DNA of 13,673 nt from Prolixibacteraceae bacterium (GTDB lineage: Bacteria > Bacteroidota > Bacteroidia > Bacteroidales > Prolixibacteraceae). The notes under the pieces are model-generated. The model did no database searches and was not told the origin of the DNA. It saw only the letters and a program-made list of their open reading frames with translations. This document shows positions 1-5,314 of the stretch, piece after piece (the first letter of the stretch is position 1; each line of letters starts with the position of its first letter). A program made the position numbers and the translations under genes. The stretch lies in contig SKHV01000016.1 in assembly GCA_007116765.1 (NCBI GenBank), positions 1-13,673 of the forward strand, read 5' to 3'.

Positions 1-106
1 GTCAATAGTCATTAAGTCAATAAGTCGATTGGTCATTGGTCATCAGGAATCATCCAGCAATCCGATAAGTCAGCATCCAGTCTCCAGCAATCCAAAAATC
101 CAAACA
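1..106 (-). repeat. Degenerate 7/8-bp phased array downstream of tsaE
   Basis: On the plus strand a GTC(A/G) core recurs at 1, 8, 16, 24, 32 and 39, i.e. at 7- or 8-bp steps, with units such as GTCAATA, GTCATTA and GGTCATT. Beyond 43 it passes into a related TCC-rich series (ATCCAGC, AATCCGA, AATCCAA) of looser period. Read as the tsaE sense strand these are GACCAAT, GACTTAAT and GGATTGCTG units that begin one base or so after the tsaE TAA. The array continues off the left edge. The 15-mer AGTCATTAAGTCAAT at 7-21 recurs exactly at 3618-3632 upstream of sufC. No long ORF with recognisable similarity runs through it. Function unknown. Confidence 0.7.
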
Positions 107-541
107 TTACTGCGACTTGGCGTATCTAGAACCGACCTTGACAGTACGTACACCATTTTCTTCGATAGTAATTCGCACTTCAACTGTGTTTTCGGGCAAA
201 AGGGGCTCAATGCGTTCGGGCCATTCAATAAAACACAAATTGCCCGAATAGAAATATTCTTCGGCACCCATATCGTATGCTTCTTCTATGCTTTTTAAAC
301 GGTAACAGTCGAAATGATAAACCGACTCGCCGACAGGTGTTTTATATTCGTTTATCAGAGCAAATGTAGGGCTTGTAATATTATCGGTAACACCCAGCGC
401 CCTGCATATTGCTTTTATAAAAGTGGTTTTGCCGACTCCCATATCGCCGTAAAACGCAAACACTTTACTATCGCCTATTTGCTGTATAAAAAGGACGGCA
501 GCTTTTCGAATATTTTCGATTGAGTCGATTGTAATAATCAT
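107..541 (-). CDS. tsaE: tRNA threonylcarbamoyladenosine biosynthesis ATPase TsaE
   Basis: This is a 144-residue P-loop ATPase of the TsaE (YjeE) family, close to the usual 135-155 residues. In bacteria TsaE works in the cytoplasm with TsaD and TsaB to transfer the threonylcarbamoyl group to A37 of ANN-decoding tRNAs (established for the family). Visible are the Walker A GDMGVGKTT at residues 32-40, the family motif TSPTF at 57-61, the HFDCYRL segment at 76-82 with its acidic residue D78, and FIEWPERIEPLLP at 104-116, containing the conserved E-W pair. The start chosen gives MIITIDSIEN, a normal family N-terminus. It is divergent from gcvH, so expression probably comes from the 542-734 spacer, but I found no good promoter match on this strand. 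Its stop runs straight into a heptamer-type repeat. Identity is secure. Confidence 0.95.
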   Translation of the reverse strand: MIITIDSIENIRKAAVLFIQQIGDSKVFAFYGDMGVGKTTFIKAICRALGVTDNITSPTFALINEYKTPVGESVYHFDCYRLKSIEEAYDMGAEEYFYSGNLCFIEWPERIEPLLPENTVEVRITIEENGVRTVKVGSRYAKSQ

Positions 542-657
542 AGCTGCAAAAATGCTGATTTTAGAGGAAATAATTGCAATGATTCATCGTATTTTTAAAA
601 TGAATATGCTTCAAGTTAAACATTGCTTATGTCAGTTTATTTGTAAATATTTATTTT

Positions 658-665
658 TACATTTG
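658..665 (+). promoter_or_regulatory. Candidate -7 element for gcvH
   Basis: TACATTTG matches the Bacteroidota -7 consensus TAnnTTTG exactly and lies about 70 bp before the gcvH ATG. The matching -33 TTG is poor: the best-placed sequence is GTTTA around 635-639. This is therefore a half-supported promoter inside an AT-rich 193-bp divergent spacer, where chance matches are likely. Confidence 0.35.
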
Positions 666-681
666 AAAATTATTTAAAAAT

Positions 682-697
682 GCGGTTATATAAACGC
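682..697. promoter_or_regulatory. Imperfect palindrome in the gcvH leader
   Basis: GCGGTTATATAAACGC is a 16-bp inverted repeat with one mismatched pair (G/A at the fourth position) around the perfect centre TTATATAA. It lies downstream of the candidate -7 element and 37 bp before the gcvH ATG. That placement would suit an operator or a leader hairpin. No known regulator site is recognised; the AT-rich core could be chance. Confidence 0.3.
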
Positions 698-734
698 TTT
701 CATTAAAAAAAACAGAATATAAAAAAATACCATT

Positions 735-1109
735 ATGAATTTACCGGCTGATTTAAAGTACACCAAAGAACACGAATGGGTTAAAGTAGAAGGCAATATT
801 GCCGTTGTTGGGGTAAGCGATTATGCTCAGGGCGAATTGGGCGATATAGTTTTTGTTGAAATCGATACGGTTGATGAAACCATTGAGAAAGATGCCACTT
901 TTGGAACAGTTGAGGCAGTAAAAACTGTTTCGGACTTGTTCATGCCTGTTTCGGGTCAGATTATAGAGAAAAACATGGATTTGGACGATGAGCCAGAACT
1001 GATAAACAAAGACCCATACGGAAAAGGATGGATGATAAAAATTAAAATGAGTGACATCTCGGAACTTGACGAGTTGCTCGATGCCGATGAATATAAGGCT
1101 TTGATTTAA
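735..1109 (+). CDS. gcvH: Glycine cleavage system H protein
   Basis: This 124-residue protein is the lipoylated shuttle of the glycine cleavage complex. It carries the aminomethyl group from P protein (decarboxylase) to T protein and is reoxidised by L protein. It belongs to the lipoyl/biotinyl-carrier fold. Visible are the N-terminal YTKEHEWVKVEG stretch at residues 9-20, the GVSDYAQGELGDIVF segment at 26-40, and the lipoylation site FGTVEAVKTVSDLF (56-69), in which K63 is the modified lysine. The C-terminal half has the usual P-x-G-K-GWM pattern (DPYGKGWMIKIK). Length matches the family (about 125-130). gcvP and gcvT are not in the window, so the gene stands alone between tsaE and suf. It converges with sufD across a 335-bp spacer. 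Confidence 0.96.
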   Translation: MNLPADLKYTKEHEWVKVEGNIAVVGVSDYAQGELGDIVFVEIDTVDETIEKDATFGTVEAVKTVSDLFMPVSGQIIEKNMDLDDEPELINKDPYGKGWMIKIKMSDISELDELLDADEYKALI

Positions 1110-1394
1110 TATCAGGTTTCAGGTTTGGCTACGCCGATTCCGTTTCTCGGAACTTCGCAATGCTTCGTCTTCGCTTCGCTCCGATTCATGTTACAGTTAC
1201 TTGTCATTAGCCAATTGCAACCACAGAACACAACTCCTTTTGATTTTTGGAATGTGATTTGGAATTTATAGCTGATGCTTACCTGCCGTAGGAGGAGCTG
1301 ATGACTGCTTGTCCCGTTTATTTCGACGATAGGTGAATATTTAATCAGGGATGGCTGCTCAATACGTCGAAAAGCCTTCCCCTTTAAACTTTTT
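1110..1394. other. Long gcvH-sufD spacer with low-complexity segments
   Basis: No gene is recognised in the spacer up to the sufD-proximal array. It begins with two exact TCAGGTT heptamers (1112-1125) directly after the gcvH stop. Then comes a CTTCG-rich stretch (about 1136-1185), containing CCGTTTCTCGG and repeated CTTCG words. About 1238-1267 is T/G-rich sequence with roughly 7-bp spaced G residues (TTTTGAT, TTTTGGA, ATGTGAT). AGCTGATG occurs twice (1270-1277, 1296-1303), and an inverted repeat follows at 1321-1372. It reads like an accumulation of decayed short repeats. There is no obvious intrinsic terminator with a T-tract for either convergent gene. Confidence 0.45.
1321..1372. repeat. 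Inverted repeat TTTCGACG / CGTCGAAA
   Basis: TTTCGACG at 1321-1328 is the exact reverse complement of CGTCGAAA at 1365-1372, with a 36-bp loop. The segment lies between the convergent gcvH and sufD genes. Neither side has a T-tract, so a normal intrinsic terminator is unlikely. It may be a decayed repeat element or a chance match of two 8-mers. Confidence 0.35.
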
Positions 1395-1444
1395 TCTTCA
1401 ATCTTTCAATCTTTTATCTTGTGTCCTGTGTCTTGCATCTTGCA
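1395..1444 (-). repeat. Heptamer array directly downstream of sufD
   Basis: On the plus strand TC dinucleotides recur at 1395, 1402, 1410, 1417, 1424, 1431 and 1438 (steps 7, 8, 7, 7, 7, 7). The last four units are TCTTGTG, TCCTGTG, TCTTGCA and TCTTGCA. In the sufD sense direction the array reads TGCAAGA, TGCAAGA, CACAGGA, CACAAGA, TAAAAGA and starts on the first base after the TAA stop (1445-1447). It is purine-rich on the mRNA strand and should be unstructured in RNA. The role is unknown. Confidence 0.75.
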
Positions 1445-2812
1445 TTATTTTTTATTGTTAAGCGTACAGTGCTGGCAAGGGCCCAGTTCGCCACGCAGGC
1501 GACGCTCAACAAGGTCTTCGAGGCGCTCGCGCAAAACGGGCACCGCTATTTGCGAAAGTACCTGATCGGCAAAGGCAAACATTATCATAAGGCGGGCTTC
1601 CTTCTCGCCAATTCCGCGTGCACGCAGGTAAAACAGAGCATCTTCGTCGATTCGGCCCACCGTGGCACCGTGGCTGCAACGCACATCGTCGGCATCGATT
1701 ATGAGGCGTGGTTTGGTGAACATTTCAGCCGTTTCGGATAGCAGCACGTTGTTATTTTGCTGGAATGCCTCGGTTTTTTGGGCATCGCGGAACACGTGGA
1801 TTTGTCCAGAGAAAACGCCTTTCGAATGGTCGTCGAGTATGTTTTTGAACAACTGGCTGCTGGTGCAATTTGGCACAGCATGGTCAATTGATATAAAATT
1901 ATCGACGTGCTGCTTCTCGTCGGCCAGGGTAAGCCCATTGACATTAGCATGGGCATGCTCGCCTACAAGCTGCACTTTTATGTTGTTGCGCACCACTCCC
2001 CCGTTAAGCGTAACGGTATTGGTGTCGAGCAAAGCATTTTTTTCAACATTAGCGAAAAAGCTGGTTATATTAACCGCACCGTTATGCTGGTTTTGTACCG
2101 AGAAAAAGCCAAAACGTGAATCGGGCTCTATGTGGCACTCGCTTAAATTATTGAGTATGTAATAGTTCTCGTTGAGTGTATGGTCACAAAAAACAATACG
2201 CGCCTCGCTGTTTTTTCCAAGCACAAACAGGTTACGCTGAAGAGCTAAGGTATTCTCTTTTGAATACATAATATTAATGACCTGCACTGGTGCTTCAATG
2301 GTCACGTTGTCGGGCACGTAGAAAAACAGCCCGTCCTTTGCCATGGCTGTATTCAGGTTTACCATGGGGTCGGCTGATGCGGCGGCGTATTTATTGTAAT
2401 GCTTCTCTACAATTTCGGGATGCTCGTTGGCAGCGTGTTGCAGGCTGCTACAAATTACGCCCTCGGGGAATTCGCCCACTCGGCGGTTGCGCCCGTAATA
2501 CCACCCGTTAATGAGCAGTATAATGTGCGAATTGAGCTGCGGTACATCGCACTTGAAAATCTCGTGCAAATCGACACTTTGTTCGACGTAACGCGGCACT
2601 ACTTCGAAATCGTTCTGAAAAACGGGGCGCAGGTCGGTGTATTTGTAATCTTCGTTACTTTTTGAAGGAATACCTGCTTTGTAGAATTTTTCCAAAGCAG
2701 CCTCTCTAGCTCCGTTCATGAACACGGGGCATCCCTCGTTGTACATTTCACGGTTAGCGGTAAAAAGATTTACAAGCTCTTCGCCGGCAGTATATTGTTT
2801 TGTTTCAATCAT
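1445..2812 (-). CDS. sufD: Fe-S cluster assembly protein SufD
   Basis: A 455-residue SufD, a paralogue of SufB that forms part of the SufBC2D scaffold on which Fe-S clusters are built in the cytoplasm. Visible: an N-terminal helical region, the NEDYKYTDL motif (residues 53-61) typical of SufD, a long beta-helix core, and the highly conserved VRCSHGATVGRID at 377-389. In that motif H381 matches the essential histidine of E. coli SufD (H360, from memory). A helical C-terminal domain follows (YLRARGIGEKEARLMIMFAFA). The tail carries a CQHC motif (C446, C449), which E. coli SufD is not known for. sufD is third in transcription order after sufB and sufC, 44 bp behind sufC. Its 3' coding part is GC-richer than the lpx genes to the right. 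Its stop abuts a heptamer array. Confidence 0.95.
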   Translation of the reverse strand: MIETKQYTAGEELVNLFTANREMYNEGCPVFMNGAREAALEKFYKAGIPSKSNEDYKYTDLRPVFQNDFEVVPRYVEQSVDLHEIFKCDVPQLNSHIILLINGWYYGRNRRVGEFPEGVICSSLQHAANEHPEIVEKHYNKYAAASADPMVNLNTAMAKDGLFFYVPDNVTIEAPVQVINIMYSKENTLALQRNLFVLGKNSEARIVFCDHTLNENYYILNNLSECHIEPDSRFGFFSVQNQHNGAVNITSFFANVEKNALLDTNTVTLNGGVVRNNIKVQLVGEHAHANVNGLTLADEKQHVDNFISIDHAVPNCTSSQLFKNILDDHSKGVFSGQIHVFRDAQKTEAFQQNNNVLLSETAEMFTKPRLIIDADDVRCSHGATVGRIDEDALFYLRARGIGEKEARLMIMFAFADQVLSQIAVPVLRERLEDLVERRLRGELGPCQHCTLNNKK

Positions 2813-2856
2813 AATTTACTATTAAGAAATTTATGCATTTCGGCACTTCAAAAAAA

Positions 2857-3609
2857 TTACTCTGCAGCTTCTTCCTTAATCCAGTCGTAACCTTTTGCTT
2901 CGAGTTCGTAGGCAAGCTCTTTGCCCGCCGATTTCACTATGCGACCGTTATAAAGAACGTGTACGTAATCGGGCACAATGTATTCGAGTAAACGTTGATA
3001 GTGGGTAACTACAATTGTAGCATTCTCGGGTGTTTTCAGTGTGTTCACACCATTTGCCACAATACGCAGCGCATCAATATCGAGTCCCGAATCGGTTTCG
3101 TCCAGTATAGCGAGTTTAGGCTCAAGCATGGCCATTTGGAAAATTTCGTTCCGCTTTTTCTCACCCCCCGAGAAACCTTCGTTCACCGAGCGGTTGGTAA
3201 GTTGTGAGCTGATTTCCACAATTTTCTTTTTTTCTTCCATTAGCCGCAAAAACTGTGAAGCTTTGAGCGGCTCAAGCCCGTTGTGCTTGCGGTGCTCGTT
3301 TACGGCTGTTTTCATGAAATTCACCATGCTCACCCCCGGTATTTCAATGGGATACTGGAAGCTGAGAAAAATGCCGTTACGTGCCCTGTCCTCGGCTGCT
3401 TGCTCAAGCAGGTTCTCGCCAAGGAAGGTAACTTCGCCTTCGCTTACTTCAAAACTTTCGTGACCGGCCAACACATTGGCCAGGGTGCTTTTTCCGGAAC
3501 CGTTGGGTCCCATTATGGCGTGAATTTCACCGGGTTTCACTTCAAGGTTAATCCCCTTCAATATTTCTTTGCCATCGATAGTGGCATGTAAATTCTTAAT
3601 TGTAAGCAT
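2857..3609 (-). CDS. sufC: Fe-S cluster assembly ATPase SufC
   Basis: A 250-residue ABC-type ATPase. SufC binds SufB and SufD in the SufBC2D complex and its ATP-driven dimerisation opens the scaffold for cluster formation (established for the family); it is not a transporter. All nucleotide-site motifs are visible: Walker A GPNGSGKST (residues 34-42), Q-loop FQYP with Q85, signature FSGGEKKR (146-153), Walker B LAILDE (166-171), D-loop SGLD (174-177) and the switch histidine H203 in VVTH. The segment LDETDSGLDIDALR is diagnostic of SufC, where E-x-D-S-G-L-D replaces the common LDEPT. Length fits the family. The 120-bp gap to sufB holds two repeat arrays; the 44-bp gap to sufD holds nothing notable. 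Confidence 0.97.
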   Translation of the reverse strand: MLTIKNLHATIDGKEILKGINLEVKPGEIHAIMGPNGSGKSTLANVLAGHESFEVSEGEVTFLGENLLEQAAEDRARNGIFLSFQYPIEIPGVSMVNFMKTAVNEHRKHNGLEPLKASQFLRLMEEKKKIVEISSQLTNRSVNEGFSGGEKKRNEIFQMAMLEPKLAILDETDSGLDIDALRIVANGVNTLKTPENATIVVTHYQRLLEYIVPDYVHVLYNGRIVKSAGKELAYELEAKGYDWIKEEAAE

Positions 3610-3617
3610 AATTTTTA

Positions 3618-3647
3618 AGTCATTAAGTCAATGGTCAATGGTCATAA
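3618..3647 (-). repeat. GTCAATG-type heptamer array upstream of sufC
   Basis: Plus-strand GTCA words start at 3619, 3627, 3634 and 3641 (steps 8, 7, 7): GTCATTAA, GTCAATG, GTCAATG, GTCATAA. In the sense of suf transcription these are GACCATT, GACCATT and GACTTAAT, ending about 10 bases before the sufC ATG. The 15-mer at 3618-3632 is identical to 7-21 beside tsaE, so the two loci share one repeat family. Confidence 0.7.
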
Positions 3648-3680
3648 AGCCATTAGTATTGTATCGTATTCTACTTTGTA

Positions 3681-3729
3681 ATCTAAAATCTAAGATCTAA
3701 AGTCTCATATCTAAAATCTCACATCTAAA
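3681..3729 (-). repeat. Seven-unit heptamer array directly downstream of sufB
   Basis: Seven consecutive 7-bp units in perfect register on the plus strand: ATCTAAA, ATCTAAG, ATCTAAA, GTCTCAT, ATCTAAA, ATCTCAC, ATCTAAA, i.e. RTCT(A/C)AN. In the sufB sense direction this is TTTAGAT-type sequence starting immediately after the TAG stop (3730-3732). Four of the units are identical and variation is confined to certain positions. It fills much of the sufB-sufC gap together with the GTCAATG-type array. No ORF or hairpin explains it. Confidence 0.85.
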
Positions 3730-5175
3730 CTACCCCACGCTTCCTTCGAGGCTTATTGCCAGTAGCTTTTGTGCTTCAACGGCAAATTCCATTGGCAGTT
3801 TGTTCAGCACTTCTTTGGCGTAACCGTTCACTATCATTCCAATGGCATCTTCGGTTTTAATGCCCCGCTGGTTGCAATAAAAAACCTGGTCTTCGCTAAT
3901 TTTTGAGGTAGTGGCCTCGTGTTCCAGAATGGCTGTTTTGTTGGCACATTCGATGTACGGAAAAGTATGTGCACCGCACTTATCGCCCATCAGCAACGAG
4001 TCGCATTGCGAAAAGTTACGGGCATTTTCGGCACGTTTCGATACTTTGACCAATCCACGATACGAGTTATTGCTCACCCCTGCCGAAATACCTTTCGAAA
4101 CAATAAGACTTCTGGTGTTTTTCCCTATGTGAATCATTTTGGTACCGGTGTCGGCCTGCTGGTGGTTGTTTGTTAAAGCTACCGAGAAAAATTCCCCGTG
4201 TGAGTTATCGCCCAGCAGCACGCAGCTTGGGTATTTCCAGGTAACAGCCGAGCCGGTTTCGACCTGTGTCCACGAAATTTTCGAGTGGTCACCACGGCAA
4301 ATCCCGCGTTTGGTCACAAAATTATAAATTCCGCCTTTACCTTCTTTATTGCCCGGATACCAGTTTTGCACGGTCGAGTATTTCACCTCGGCACGTTCCA
4401 TGGCAATAATCTCAACCACGGCGGCATGCAACTGGTTTTCGTCGCGCATGGGTGCGGTGCATCCTTCGAGGTACGACACGTAGCTGTCGTCGTCGGCAAC
4501 TATTAGCGTACGCTCAAACTGCCCGGTATTAGCCGAGTTTATACGGAAATAGGTTGAAAGCTCCATGGGGCAGCGCACGCCTTTGGGGATGTAGCAAAAC
4601 GAACCATCGCTGAATACAGCCGAATTAAGGGCTGCAAAATAGTTGTCGCCGGCAGGAACTGCATTGCCAAGGTATTTTTTCACCAAATCGGGGTATTCTT
4701 TTACTGCATCGCTGAACGAACAAAAAATAATGCCACGTTCGGCAAGTGTTTCTTTAAAAGTAGTCTTCACCGATACGCTGTCGATTACTGCATCAACGGC
4801 AACCCCGGCCAGGTGCTTTTGCTCTTCGAGCGGGATCCCCAGTTTGTTGAAAGTTTCTATCAACTCGGGGTCAACCTCGTCGAGGCTGCTTAATTGTGGT
4901 TTCTTCTTTGGTGCTGCATAGTAACTGATGCTCTGATAATCGATGGGAGGTATTTTCAGGTAAGCCCAATTGGGCATTTCCATTTTGAGCCAGTTACGGT
5001 AAGCTTTTAAGCGGAATTCGAGCATCCATTCGGGCTCTTCCTTTTTGGCCGATATTATACGCACCACATCTTCGTTCAATCCCTTATCTATGATATCGGT
5101 TTCGATATCCGAGGTAAAACCGAATTTATAGTCCTCGCTGGTTGCTTTTTCTAATATCTTATCTTGTTCTGTCAT
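3730..5175 (-). CDS. sufB: Fe-S cluster assembly scaffold protein SufB
   Basis: A 481-residue SufB, the scaffold subunit of SufBC2D that receives sulfur and holds the nascent cluster. Strong family blocks are visible: the N-terminal KFGFTSDIETD (residues 17-27), PEWMLEFRLKAYRNW (48-62), GVRCPMELSTYFRIN (199-213), the beta-helix core, CDSLLMGDKCGAHTFPYIEC (391-410) with the cysteine in IEC-x-N matching the functionally important C405 of E. coli (by memory of the alignment), and EHEATTSKISEDQVFYCNQRG (418-438). The C-terminus FAVEAQKLLAISLEGSVG is nearly invariant in the family. I chose the ATG at 5175 because MTEQDKILEK begins the conserved region. The frame stays open to an ATG at 5385, but that would overlap divergent thiL and add 70 residues unlike the family. 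First gene of the suf cluster. Confidence 0.97.
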   Translation of the reverse strand: MTEQDKILEKATSEDYKFGFTSDIETDIIDKGLNEDVVRIISAKKEEPEWMLEFRLKAYRNWLKMEMPNWAYLKIPPIDYQSISYYAAPKKKPQLSSLDEVDPELIETFNKLGIPLEEQKHLAGVAVDAVIDSVSVKTTFKETLAERGIIFCSFSDAVKEYPDLVKKYLGNAVPAGDNYFAALNSAVFSDGSFCYIPKGVRCPMELSTYFRINSANTGQFERTLIVADDDSYVSYLEGCTAPMRDENQLHAAVVEIIAMERAEVKYSTVQNWYPGNKEGKGGIYNFVTKRGICRGDHSKISWTQVETGSAVTWKYPSCVLLGDNSHGEFFSVALTNNHQQADTGTKMIHIGKNTRSLIVSKGISAGVSNNSYRGLVKVSKRAENARNFSQCDSLLMGDKCGAHTFPYIECANKTAILEHEATTSKISEDQVFYCNQRGIKTEDAIGMIVNGYAKEVLNKLPMEFAVEAQKLLAISLEGSVG

Positions 5176-5241
5176 GTTCAATCTGAATTTGATTCCGGAT
5201 GATAATCTAAACAATGTTTTTACCAGACTGTTTAAAAAATG

Positions 5242-5272
5242 TTGCAAAGATAGTAAAGTAGTCCTATTTTTG
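5242..5272 (+). promoter_or_regulatory. thiL promoter, Bacteroidota type
   Basis: TTG at 5242-5244 is followed after exactly 20 bp by TATTTTTG (5265-5272), matching the Bacteroidota TTG-N19-21-TAnnTTTG consensus. Transcription should start near 5280, giving a leader of about 35 nt before the thiL ATG at 5315. It occupies almost the same bases as the candidate sufB promoter on the other strand. Confidence 0.65.
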
Positions 5273-5280
5273 ACGTCAAA
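5245..5280 (-). promoter_or_regulatory. Candidate sufB promoter overlapping that of thiL
   Basis: Reading the minus strand, TATCTTTG (complement of 5245-5252) is an exact TAnnTTTG -7 element about 70 bp upstream of the sufB ATG. The nearest TTTG -33 candidate is the complement of 5277-5280. The spacer is 24 bp, longer than the usual 19-21, so this is weaker than the thiL promoter. If real, the two polymerases would compete for one footprint. Confidence 0.45.
5269..5280. promoter_or_regulatory. Perfect palindrome TTTGACGTCAAA
   Basis: A perfect 12-bp palindrome overlaps the TTTG of the thiL -7 element on one strand and the candidate -33 TTTG of sufB on the other. It contains TGACGTCA. A dimeric regulator binding here would cover both divergent promoters. 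No known Bacteroidota regulator site is identified; it could also be a by-product of two abutting promoter words. Confidence 0.4.
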
Positions 5281-5314
5281 TAAATCAATATCACACCAAA
5301 ACATCTGATATAAA

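Noticed and set aside
1..106. CRISPR array or transposon end
   Set aside because: Units are 7-8 bp with no spacers of 25-40 bp, no cas genes are near, and no terminal inverted repeats or transposase are seen.
542..734. Glycine riboswitch upstream of gcvH
   Set aside because: The spacer is very AT-rich and lacks the paired GC-rich aptamer helices and conserved GG-containing cores expected of that riboswitch; nothing there resembles it by eye.
1281..1295. REP-like palindrome around CCTGCCGTAGGAGG
   Set aside because: Only the outer CCT/AGG bases and a few inner ones pair; too many mismatches to call a palindrome.
1421..1741. Plus-strand ORF covering the sufD 3' end and its array
   Set aside because: It is antisense to conserved sufD codons, including the CSHGATVG block, and its N-terminus is translated repeat sequence.
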